64,000 bases of DNA, from positions 1-64,000 of the forward strand of contig CALKHN010000073.1 in NCBI GenBank assembly GCA_937991535.1, given 5' to 3'. Origin of the DNA: an uncultured Sphingobacteriales bacterium. Its GTDB lineage: Bacteria; Bacteroidota; Bacteroidia; Chitinophagales; Chitinophagaceae. The translations under genes were made by a program, and so were the position numbers. The notes beneath the pieces were generated by a model. It had not been told where the DNA came from, made no database searches, and saw only the letters and a list, made by a program, of their open reading frames with translations. This document shows, piece after piece, positions 8,946 through 16,309 of the stretch; position 1 is the stretch's first letter; every line of letters begins with the position of its first letter.

Positions 8946-9902
8946 ATGCAGCGGAGATTTTTAGGAAATACAGGCATAGCGGTTTCGGAGATTGCTTTTG
9001 GTGGGGTAGAAATTGGATTGCCCTATGGCATTGGCGTGAAGTGGGAAGAGGATATGCTCCCTGAAAAAGATGCGGTGCAACTTTTACTAACGGCGTTGGA
9101 TAGCGGCCTGAATTTCTTTGATACGGCGAGAATGTATGGTGTGAGTGAAAATATTATGGGAAAGGCATTTGCAGGACGCAGGGATGAAATTGTATTGTGT
9201 ACCAAGTGCCGGCATTTCAGAGATGACAAAGGAAACCTGCCGGGCGATGAGACGTTAAGAAAGATCATCCGTCAGTCTCTTGAAGAAAGCCTGAAGGCGC
9301 TGCGGACGGATTATATTGATTTGTACATGCTGCACCAGGGTGATATGGAGATACTGGACCGGGAGGTAATTGCTGAGGAAATGCAAAAGCTGAAAACAAA
9401 AGGTATAGTACGATCCATTGGCGTGTCCACCTATTCAGCCGAAGAAACAAAAATGGTAATGGCATCTGATGTATGGAATGTGGTGCAGTTGCCCTTTAAC
9501 CTCATGGACCAACGGCAGCAAGTCTTGTTTGATCTTGCAGAAGAGAAAGGTGTGGGCATAGTAGTAAGGTCAGTTTTATTAAAGGGCTTGCTGAGCAACA
9601 GGGGTACAGGGTTGCATGCCATGCTGGCGCCGGTGGAAAAACATATTCAGCAGTATCAAAGCTTGGTAAATGGAAATATTAGCAACCTGCCTGAACTCGC
9701 GGTAAAATTTGCGCTGTCTTTTCCCCAGGTGTCATCGGTATTGGTTGGTATAGATAAGATTGACTATTTGAAGCAATCGCTTGCAGCGGCTAATGGTCGT
9801 TATCTTACAAATGACCAACTGGTTGCCGCACAATCGCTGGCTTATCCCGACCCGGCTTTCCTTAACCTGCCCTATTGGGATAGGATGGGGTGGCTGAGGT
9901 AA
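8946..9902 (+). CDS. Aldo/keto reductase
   Basis: This 318 aa NAD(P)H-dependent (alpha/beta)8-barrel oxidoreductase shows the family pattern: FFDTARMYGVSE contains the catalytic Asp and Tyr, LCTKCRH the Lys, and YMLHQGD the His. SVLVGIDK near the C-terminus fits cofactor binding. The start is 3 bp behind the aldolase stop. It could reduce the aldehyde from the aldolase or oxidise a sugar as the related L-fucose/galactose dehydrogenase-like AKRs do; the sequence does not decide which. A remarkable tract of TGAAAATTT/TGAAAATGTG words begins right after its stop codon. Confidence 0.88.
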   Translation: MQRRFLGNTGIAVSEIAFGGVEIGLPYGIGVKWEEDMLPEKDAVQLLLTALDSGLNFFDTARMYGVSENIMGKAFAGRRDEIVLCTKCRHFRDDKGNLPGDETLRKIIRQSLEESLKALRTDYIDLYMLHQGDMEILDREVIAEEMQKLKTKGIVRSIGVSTYSAEETKMVMASDVWNVVQLPFNLMDQRQQVLFDLAEEKGVGIVVRSVLLKGLLSNRGTGLHAMLAPVEKHIQQYQSLVNGNISNLPELAVKFALSFPQVSSVLVGIDKIDYLKQSLAAANGRYLTNDQLVAAQSLAYPDPAFLNLPYWDRMGWLR

Positions 9903-9903
9903 G

Positions 9904-10023
9904 AAATTTGAAAATTTGAAAATTTGAAAATTTGAAAATGTGGAGAGGTGAAAATGTGAAAATGTGAAGATGTGAAAATGTGAAAATGTGGAGATGTGAA
10001 AATGTGGAAGTGTGAAAATGTGC
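9904..10023. repeat. Degenerate tandem repeat (TGAAAATTT / TGAAAATGTG)
   Basis: About 120 bp consist of roughly a dozen 8-10 bp units, first TGAAAATT(T) and then TGAAAATGTG or TGTGGAGA variants. The tract begins within 2 bp of the aldo/keto reductase stop codon. A second word repeat (roughly TAAACTA.AAA) follows at 10035-10087. The tract throws up long but meaningless Phe/His/Ser-rich frames on the opposite strand. Confidence 0.9.
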
Positions 10024-10034
10024 GCAGCACCCAA

Positions 10035-10087
10035 AAAACTGTAAACTACAAACTACAAACGATAAACTATAAACCATAAACTATTAT
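10035..10087. repeat. Short-word repeat (TAAACTACAAAC-like)
   Basis: Five to six near-copies of a 9-10 bp word (AAACTAC, AAACTAT, AAACCATAAACTATT) lie directly before the Gfo/Idh/MocA gene. They differ in sequence from the preceding TGAAAA tract. The ATG of the next gene is itself preceded by another AAATTTCAAA-type word run. Confidence 0.75.
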
Positions 10088-10127
10088 TCGTGCCGCTGTG
10101 GCTCAAATTTCAAATTTTAAATTTCAA

Positions 10128-11048
10128 ATGATCAAAATCGGTATTATTGGAATGAGTACCGGCAACGCCCACCCTTATTCCTGGTCTTCTATAATAAATG
10201 GCAAGTATGATGGGGAAGAAATAGCCCGGAAGGGATACCCAGCCGTTACGGCTTATCTTAAGGCCAACGAAGATACCCTGGGGTTGCCGGATGCCCGGGT
10301 AACGCATGTATGGACCCAGGATGCAGGCATCTCAAAAAGCATTGCTGCTTCCTCAGGCATTGATCATGTGGCAGAGAAAGCAACGGGTATGATAGGGCAC
10401 GTAGACGCGGTTATACTTGCCCGTGATGATGCTGAATTTCATTTAGAAATGGCTATACCGTTTGTTGAAGCGGGTATTCCCCTTTTTATTGATAAACCTT
10501 TGGCCATTAAACAGGAAGATATGGACTGGTTCGAACAACAACAGGCCAACGGTAAATTTATCATGTCCTGCTCCTCTATGCGCTATGCCAATGAGTGCCG
10601 GGTTGTTAGGCAGGACCTTGCATCGTTGGGCAAGCTTGAGCTCGTTACCGCTGTAGGAAAAAAAGACTGGCTGAAATATGGCGTTCACATGATTGAAGCG
10701 ATGTTTGCAACACTGGATGACCCAAAAGTTGCTACCGTTCAGCATATAGGTGAAAAGGGGAGAGATGTGGTGCATATTGTTTTTGAAAACGGACTACCGG
10801 CAACCATCCACTTGTTTATGGACATCTCAGGCACATTTCAGTTAACATTCTTTGGACAGCAGGCCTGGCGGATGGCAGATATTAAAAATTCATATTCCAT
10901 GTTCCGCGATAATATTATAGAATTTGTACGAAGCGTACAGGAAGGAAAACCAGGACTGGATTTTTCTAAAACAAAAAATATCATTCAAACCGTAATCGCT
11001 GCCGAAGAAAGCAGGCTGGCCGGTGGAAAAATCATTCATTTAAAATAA
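10128..11048 (+). CDS. Gfo/Idh/MocA family oxidoreductase
   Basis: From ATG 10128 the product is 306 aa and begins MIKIGIIGMSTG, the Rossmann dinucleotide-binding start typical of the family. A GTG at 10098 would add ten residues encoded by a low-complexity AAATTTCAAA run, so I prefer 10128. PLFIDKPLAI matches the conserved EKP-type motif (here DKP), and the C-terminal half is the usual alpha/beta dimerisation/substrate domain. The early part has an unusual insertion (YSWSSIINGKYDGEEI) seen in some sugar-dehydrogenase-like members. Its stop overlaps the next SDR start by one base (TAATG), indicating translational coupling. It probably oxidises or epimerises a sugar derivative in this pathway. 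Confidence 0.85.
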   Translation: MIKIGIIGMSTGNAHPYSWSSIINGKYDGEEIARKGYPAVTAYLKANEDTLGLPDARVTHVWTQDAGISKSIAASSGIDHVAEKATGMIGHVDAVILARDDAEFHLEMAIPFVEAGIPLFIDKPLAIKQEDMDWFEQQQANGKFIMSCSSMRYANECRVVRQDLASLGKLELVTAVGKKDWLKYGVHMIEAMFATLDDPKVATVQHIGEKGRDVVHIVFENGLPATIHLFMDISGTFQLTFFGQQAWRMADIKNSYSMFRDNIIEFVRSVQEGKPGLDFSKTKNIIQTVIAAEESRLAGGKIIHLK

Positions 11049-11833
11049 TGCGCATGAACGTAATGGAGTTGTTCAGTTTAAAAAACAAGGTGGCGCTGGT
11101 AACAGGAGGTGCAGGCAACTATGGCCGTTCCATAACAGAAGGATTAGGCGAAGCGGGCGCTACTGTTGTGATTGCCTCCCGCAACCTGGACGCTATTGAA
11201 AGAACGGCTGCGGATTTCCGCACGAAAGGATTGGATGTGCACGGTATGCAGGTTGACCAGGCGGATAAGGATTCTGTATTGTTATTAAAAGAGCATATTC
11301 AGGATCAGTTTGGTAAGCTTGATGTATTTGTCAATAATGCGGTAAGTCGCCCCATGAAAGGATATGGCGCTCCTATTGAACAGTTTGATGAATCCATGAA
11401 AGTGAATGCCACCGGAATGATGTTTATACTGCGGGAGATGACGGATTTGATCGTCCGTACGGGCGGTGGAAGCGTGATCAACATCAGTTCGATGATGGGT
11501 ATGTATGCACCCATTTACTCAAATTATGAAGGAATACCGGGCATGGGAGATATAGCGCCGGACTATTGTTTTCACAACGCGGGGTTGATCATGCTTACCC
11601 GTTTTATGGCCAAAACACATGCGGGAAAGAACATACGGTTTAACGCTGTGAGTCCGGGAGGATTGTTCAACAATCAACCAGAAAAATTCGTGCAAAATTA
11701 TTGCAGGAAAGTCCCGCTGGGCAGGATGGCCAATAATGACGATATCAAAGGATTGATGGTATTACTGTCTTCCGATGCAGGTGCATATATCAATGGCGAG
11801 AATATTTTGATTGATGGCGGATTGAACGCATAA
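11048..11833 (+). CDS. SDR oxidoreductase with Asn in place of catalytic Lys
   Basis: This 261 aa short-chain dehydrogenase has the cofactor motif TGGAGNYGRS near residue 20, NNAVSRP (NNAG-like) and a Ser stretch NISSMMG. The expected YxxxK motif reads Y173-C-F-H-N177, so the catalytic Lys codon is replaced by AAC (Asn). The C-terminal substrate-loop region (FNAVSPGGLF) and the final INGENILIDGG are normal for the family. It is coupled to the Gfo/Idh/MocA gene by a one-base stop/start overlap. Either the enzyme has altered catalysis, another Lys substitutes, or it is inactive. Translation is otherwise intact. Confidence 0.87.
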   Translation: MRMNVMELFSLKNKVALVTGGAGNYGRSITEGLGEAGATVVIASRNLDAIERTAADFRTKGLDVHGMQVDQADKDSVLLLKEHIQDQFGKLDVFVNNAVSRPMKGYGAPIEQFDESMKVNATGMMFILREMTDLIVRTGGGSVINISSMMGMYAPIYSNYEGIPGMGDIAPDYCFHNAGLIMLTRFMAKTHAGKNIRFNAVSPGGLFNNQPEKFVQNYCRKVPLGRMANNDDIKGLMVLLSSDAGAYINGENILIDGGLNA

Positions 11834-11948
11834 GTGAGTGGTAAGTGGTAAGTAGTAAGTAAGAGAAAAACGAAAGAAAGAATCTGCTTGTCGTTAGCAT
11901 ACTTTAGCTAATCGCTCATAGCTGATAGCTCATGGCTCATAGCTCAAT
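11834..11948. repeat. Short-word repeats after SDR gene
   Basis: Directly after the stop, AGTGAGTGGTAAGTGGTAAGTAGTAAGTAAG repeats a 7-bp GTAAGTG-like word. From about 11909 a different word, GCTCATAGCTGATAGCTCATGGCTCATAGCTCA, repeats with a period near 9-10. The tract fills most of the 129 bp gap before the alcohol dehydrogenase. No gene or terminator is visible in it. Confidence 0.75.
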
Positions 11949-11962
11949 TATATACAAAGCGT

Positions 11963-13093
11963 ATGAAAATAAAAGCTGCGGTATTGTATGAGATGGGAAA
12001 ACCCCGTCCGTATAACGAAAGCAATCCATTACACATTGAGGATGTTGATTTAAGTGCTCCCGGTTTTAACGAAGTACTGGTAAAAATTCATGCGGCGGGA
12101 TTGTGTCATTCCGATTTGTCTGTTATTGACGGAAGCCGGGCAAGACCATTGCCCATGGTACTGGGGCACGAAGCATCCGGGGAAGTGATGGAATGCGGGG
12201 CGGGAGTAAAGGATTTAAAGCAGGGCGATCATGTTGTTTTTTCTTTCGTTCCCATGTGCGGTCATTGCTTGCCCTGCATAACAGGGCGTCCTGCATTGTG
12301 TGAGCCGGGGGCGGGGGCCAACACAAAGGGTATTTTATTAAATGGTGATACCCGCCTGAAAAATCAGCATCTTCACCCTCTTCACCATCACCTGGGCGTT
12401 TCCGCCTTTGCAGAATACGTTGTTGCATCACGAATGTCGCTGGTAAAAATCAATAACATACTTCCTTATGAAATATCAGCACTCTTCGGCTGTGCAGTTT
12501 TAACCGGTGTAGGAGCAGTAATAAATACAGCACGCCTCACTGCGGGACAAACGATTTTAATTGCGGGACTGGGCGGAGTAGGATTGGCCGCTGTATTGGG
12601 TGCTATATCCGGTGGAGCAGCTACCGTGATTGCTGCAGATATAAATCCGCAGAAAAGAGCAATGGCATTACAATGGGGTGCACAGCATATAATAGATCCC
12701 GCAGATTCAAATGCCGTGCAAAATGTAAAAGACCTTACCGGTGGCGGAGTGGATATTGCCATTGAATTTGCCGGCGTGATCAATGCCCTTGAATTTGCAT
12801 ATGCCGCAACAAAAAGAGGAGGTACAACTGTTACAGCAGGGCTGCCCCATCCTTCTAAAACATTTTCTTTATCGCCGGCTTTACTGGTAGGCGAGGAACG
12901 CACTTTAAAAGGCTCCTACCTGGGTAGTTGCATACCTGCCCGCGATATCCCGGCTTTTATTTCGTTGTATCAAACCGGACGCCTGCCTGTAAATAAGCTC
13001 TTGTCGCATACCATCGCCCTGGAACAAATAAATGAGGGTTTTGAGCGGTTGGCCACGGGTGGTGCGTTAAGGCAGGTAATCACTTTTGCATAG
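11963..13093 (+). CDS. Zinc-dependent alcohol dehydrogenase
   Basis: The 376 aa medium-chain dehydrogenase has the catalytic-zinc ligands in GLCHSDLS (Cys), LGHEASGE (His-Glu) and LFGCAVLTG (Cys). The structural-zinc cluster is MCGHCLPCITGRPALC, and the NAD-binding motif is GLGGVGLAA. Length and motifs match the class III-like / aryl-alcohol dehydrogenase branch. The enzyme should interconvert an alcohol and an aldehyde or ketone with NAD(H) in the cytoplasm. It is bordered by SDR genes on both sides, so it is presumably one step of the same oxidative route. Confidence 0.9.
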   Translation: MKIKAAVLYEMGKPRPYNESNPLHIEDVDLSAPGFNEVLVKIHAAGLCHSDLSVIDGSRARPLPMVLGHEASGEVMECGAGVKDLKQGDHVVFSFVPMCGHCLPCITGRPALCEPGAGANTKGILLNGDTRLKNQHLHPLHHHLGVSAFAEYVVASRMSLVKINNILPYEISALFGCAVLTGVGAVINTARLTAGQTILIAGLGGVGLAAVLGAISGGAATVIAADINPQKRAMALQWGAQHIIDPADSNAVQNVKDLTGGGVDIAIEFAGVINALEFAYAATKRGGTTVTAGLPHPSKTFSLSPALLVGEERTLKGSYLGSCIPARDIPAFISLYQTGRLPVNKLLSHTIALEQINEGFERLATGGALRQVITFA

Positions 13094-13138
13094 CGCAGTG
13101 AGAACAATGATCATCCATTACATCATAAATCAAATAAC

Positions 13139-13930
13139 ATGAGTAAAGAAATTATCCCCATTTTTCATTTGCGCGATAAGTTGATCTGGGTAGTTGGAGG
13201 TGCGGGCTATCTTGGACAGGCAACAGTGATTGTACTGAAGCATGCAGGTGCAAAAATAATTTGTATTGACCTGGAAGATCGTGCCGTTGCATTTGTACAA
13301 TCTGCAGCATTGGGCGCGGATGTTACTGCTGCCAGTTTAGACGTGAGGGATGGCGCCGGAGTTCAACGATTTGTATCGGATCAGATTGAAAAGTATGGCG
13401 TGCCCGACGGGTTGGTAAACCTCACCTTTGGTTCTACATCAAAAAAAATGGAAGAGCTGACTGAAAAAGAGTTTGATGAAGTAAATCATGCAGGACTGAC
13501 GGCTACTTTTTTATTGTCACGGGAGGTGGGCGCACAAATGGCAAAGCGGGGCAGCGGAAGCATTGTGTTATTCTCGAGCATGTATGGATCGGTGTCGCCA
13601 CACCCGGAGGTATATGAAGCGCCTATGAATAAAAATCCGATAGAATATGGTGTTGGTAAGGCAGGAATTATACAAATGACAAGATACCTGGCTGTTCACT
13701 GGGGGAAGATGAATGTAAGATGCAACTGCATTTCACCTGGTCCTTTTCCTCATCCTGCTGTGCAAAGGGATAACCCGGCTTTTGTTGAAAGACTGGCACA
13801 GCTATCGCCCATGGGTCGTATAGGAAACGCGGAAGAAGTTGCAGGGGCGGTTGCTTTTTTATTGTCTGGAGCCGCATCATATATAACCGGGCATAATTTA
13901 CGGGTGGATGGTGGATGGACAAGCTGGTAA
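13139..13930 (+). CDS. SDR family oxidoreductase
   Basis: This 263 aa short-chain dehydrogenase has VVGGAGYLGQA as the dinucleotide motif, NLTFGS near the usual NNAG position, VLFSSMYG for the catalytic Ser, and Y-G-V-G-K with the proper YxxxK spacing. The C-terminus ends in ITGHNLRVDGGW, typical of the classical family. It lies 45 bp after the alcohol dehydrogenase. Its resemblance to the SDR at 11048 (similar length and MYG/MMG context) suggests divergence by duplication within a shared pathway, but this one keeps the Lys. Confidence 0.88.
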   Translation: MSKEIIPIFHLRDKLIWVVGGAGYLGQATVIVLKHAGAKIICIDLEDRAVAFVQSAALGADVTAASLDVRDGAGVQRFVSDQIEKYGVPDGLVNLTFGSTSKKMEELTEKEFDEVNHAGLTATFLLSREVGAQMAKRGSGSIVLFSSMYGSVSPHPEVYEAPMNKNPIEYGVGKAGIIQMTRYLAVHWGKMNVRCNCISPGPFPHPAVQRDNPAFVERLAQLSPMGRIGNAEEVAGAVAFLLSGAASYITGHNLRVDGGWTSW

Positions 13931-14090
13931 GAGGGAGGTGGAGTAGGTGGAGGGAGTAAGGTGGAAGATATAAGGTATGAGGTAGAAGGTTGAAGGTGGA
14001 AGGTTGAAGGAGTAAGGTGGAAGGTTGAAGGTGGAAGGGCCCTATACCCTGCGCCTTATACCTCATACCTTATAAGTAACAACGGGCAAC
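13931..14090. repeat. Purine-rich short-word repeat tract
   Basis: About 100 bp of GGAGGTGGAG, GAAGGTGGAAGGTTGAAGG and AAGGTATGAGG words follow the SDR stop, then CTATACCCTGCGCCTTATACCTCATACCTTATAAG, which looks partly complementary to the first half (GGTATGAGGTA against TACCTCATACC). An extended hairpin is therefore possible. No gene is seen. Confidence 0.75.
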
Positions 14091-14146
14091 GGTGAAAAGT
14101 GAGACGATAGATGTACAGTATCTTACATAAAATAAACCAGTTTCTC

Positions 14147-14914
14147 ATGCAATCCAGTGTAATAATGATAACGGGTGCGGCCGGTGGTATTGGACTATCT
14201 ATAGCGAATACTTTTTTATCGGCCGGTTACACAGTAGTTATTTTGGATCTTGAACAGGATCGTGTTGACGCTGCTGTGGAAGCATTGGGCAATAGCCGGG
14301 TTACCGGTTATGCCTGTGATGTTACCCATGAAGAGAATCTGCAAAAAGTATTAGGCGACGTTTATGACCGGTATAGAAGCATTGATGTGCTGGTGAACAA
14401 TGCCGGGTTGCAGCATGTAGCGCCTGTTGAGCAGTTTCCCACAGCAAAGTTCAGGTTGATGCTGGACGTAATGTTAACCGCTCCTTTTATTGCCATCAAG
14501 TACGTGCTGCCGTATATGAAGAAAAATAATTTTGGAAGGATCATTAACATGGCTTCCATCAACGGTCTGGTTGGTTTTGCGGGAAAAGCGGCGTATAACA
14601 GTGCAAAACACGGAGTAATCGGTTTAACAAAAGTTGCGGCGCTTGAGGCGGCCGGCTACAACATTACTGTTAATGCCGTGTGCCCCGGTTATGTAGATAC
14701 TGTGCTGGTCAGGAATCAGTTAAACGATATAGCTCAGATGCGTAACATCCCTTTTGAAAAGGTTTTGGAAGAAGTGATCTATCCGCTCGTTCCCCAAAAG
14801 CGTTTACTGGATGTAGAAGAAATAGCACATTATGTACAATTCCTGGCAAGCGATAAAGCAAAAGGGATAACCGGGCAGGCCGTTGTAATTGATGGCGGGT
14901 ATACGGTGCAGTGA
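14147..14914 (+). CDS. SDR oxidoreductase, 3-hydroxybutyrate dehydrogenase-like
   Basis: From ATG 14147 the product is 255 aa, starting MQSSVIMITGAAGGIGLSIA. An in-frame ATG at 14111 would add 12 residues without a family counterpart. The enzyme carries TGAAGGIG, NNAGLQHV, a Ser in INMASINGL and Y-N-S-A-K (YxxxK). The segments HGVIGLTKVAALE and VNAVCPGYVDT closely match bacterial D-3-hydroxybutyrate dehydrogenases, including the QRNIPFEKVLEEV-like loop (here MRNIPFEKVLEEV). It would oxidise a beta-hydroxy acid with NAD+. Within this locus it may act on an analogous hydroxy acid. It is the last + strand gene before the convergent AraC regulator. Confidence 0.87.
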   Translation: MQSSVIMITGAAGGIGLSIANTFLSAGYTVVILDLEQDRVDAAVEALGNSRVTGYACDVTHEENLQKVLGDVYDRYRSIDVLVNNAGLQHVAPVEQFPTAKFRLMLDVMLTAPFIAIKYVLPYMKKNNFGRIINMASINGLVGFAGKAAYNSAKHGVIGLTKVAALEAAGYNITVNAVCPGYVDTVLVRNQLNDIAQMRNIPFEKVLEEVIYPLVPQKRLLDVEEIAHYVQFLASDKAKGITGQAVVIDGGYTVQ

Positions 14915-14990
14915 GGGTTAGTGAGAGGTGAGAGGAGAGAGGAGAGAGGTGAAAGGTGAAAGGTTGTGGAGAGAGGTGAAAGAACCAAAT
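14915..14990. repeat. GAGAGGTGAAAGG-type short-word repeat
   Basis: Words of GTGAGAGG, GAGAGGAGAGAGG and TGAAAGGTGAAAGG follow directly on the stop codon of the SDR gene. This is the fourth consecutive intergenic gap of this operon filled with its own short word. No gene is visible. Confidence 0.75.
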
Positions 14991-15048
14991 CATTATCGTC
15001 CGGATAAAACTTTTGAAAGTTAAATGAAAGCCAATACAGGAGAGGATT

Positions 15049-15086
15049 TTAGCCCCTCTCCGGGCGGAGAGGGTTGGGGTGAGGCA
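15049..15086. repeat. GC-rich palindromic repeat, copy 2
   Basis: TTAGCCCCTCTCCGGGCGGAGAGGGTTGGGGTGAGGC matches copy 1 at 8073-8110 except for small changes in the loop and one G fewer in the right arm. It lies between the convergent SDR and AraC genes, where it might form a bidirectional hairpin. Confidence 0.8.
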
Positions 15087-15152
15087 AAATAGGCTGCTAA
15101 AGGATTTTACTACTTTTACCGGGCAACAATGTCTTAAATCTCAAATTTTCCC

Positions 15153-16019
15153 CTAAGCATAAATAATCCTCCTGTATTCAGTTGGTGTCATCTGCTTATA
15201 TTTTTTAAACTGCCTGTTAAAATTGGCTAAGCTGTTGAATCCACATTCATAGGCCACATCAACAATGTTCTGATCTTTTTCTGAAAGCTTTTTACAGGCA
15301 TAACCGATTCTCAATGTATTTAAATATTCCACAAAAGTTACCCTGTAGTTTTCTTTAAAAAAATTGCTGAAGGTGGTAACCGCCATATTTGCGATCGAGG
15401 CCACTTTCGATAAAGTAATGTCCTGGTCAAAATTTTGAATGAGGTATTCGGTTATTTTATTCAGCCGGTCGGAGCTTTTTACATTCACTGTTTTCACAAA
15501 TCCGGGGCTTGCTAATAAGTCAAACTCGGCGGTACGGGACAATGTATCAAAGATGAGCAAAAGAGAAGACAAGCGCTGAAGTCCGTTCATATCCGGCATT
15601 TTTTCCATTAAAGCGATTATTTCACTTTTAGCCCTGCCGTTAATCACCATGCCACGGTTAGAAAATTTTAAAAAGTTTTTGAAAGCTTCCATTTCCGGAA
15701 TTTCCAGAAAATTCTCTCCCAGGAAATTGTCTGTAAAATGAATCACAATGGCTTCAGCCGGGTAATCCACCTGCCCGTTAATGAATTTTGGATCGTTTAC
15801 CCATACATGTGGCAAAAATGGGCCCATACATACCAGGTCGCCTTCATCAAATTTTCCGATATGATCACCGACCATGCGGCGGCCGTTGCTTTTTAAAACC
15901 AATACGATTTCATATTCGGGATGGTAGTGCCAGGGGCAGGGAAAGGATTTTCCAACTTCTTTAAATACAGTAAATGACTTGTCAAAATCCTTCGGTAGCC
16001 GCAATTCAATAGATTTCAT
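15153..16019 (-). CDS. AraC family transcriptional regulator
   Basis: The 288 aa protein has an N-terminal cupin-like ligand domain (PCPWHYHPEYEIVLV, DEGDLVCMGPFLPHVW). Its C-terminal pair of helix-turn-helix motifs (about 190-288) shows the AraC signature, with LSKVASIANMAVTTFSNFFKE and DVAYECGFNSLANFNRQFKK. It likely senses a small carbohydrate-type ligand and activates nearby catabolic genes. It is convergent with the oxidoreductase run and divergent, by about 290 bp, from the giant cytochrome lipoprotein gene, so either or both may be targets. No operator repeat was confidently found. Confidence 0.92.
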   Translation of the reverse strand: MKSIELRLPKDFDKSFTVFKEVGKSFPCPWHYHPEYEIVLVLKSNGRRMVGDHIGKFDEGDLVCMGPFLPHVWVNDPKFINGQVDYPAEAIVIHFTDNFLGENFLEIPEMEAFKNFLKFSNRGMVINGRAKSEIIALMEKMPDMNGLQRLSSLLLIFDTLSRTAEFDLLASPGFVKTVNVKSSDRLNKITEYLIQNFDQDITLSKVASIANMAVTTFSNFFKENYRVTFVEYLNTLRIGYACKKLSEKDQNIVDVAYECGFNSLANFNRQFKKYKQMTPTEYRRIIYA

Positions 16020-16309
16020 CGTTCACTTCGTTTAGAGTTAAAAAAGTAACATTCTAATATATTGAATTATAGTTAATTATTCCACTTTTTTGTAAAATAG
16101 TATAAGAATTATAAGAAATAGTAGGAGGGTTCATTAAAAGGAGGACGCGTTGCTAAACATCCCTGTTATTCGGGTTTATACTTCTTTTGCATCCGGTCTA
16201 TTCTTTGCCTGAGTGCGCTTAGATTGAATAGCATTGACTGTTACACCTAAAAAAATTGGGTATTTAGGTTATGAACGCATATTTTTAGGATTAAAACCGC
16301 ACAATTGAA

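Noticed and set aside
9732..10077. Phe/His/Ser-rich minus-strand frames of 71-100 codons
   Set aside because: They are translations of the TGAAAATTT tandem words.
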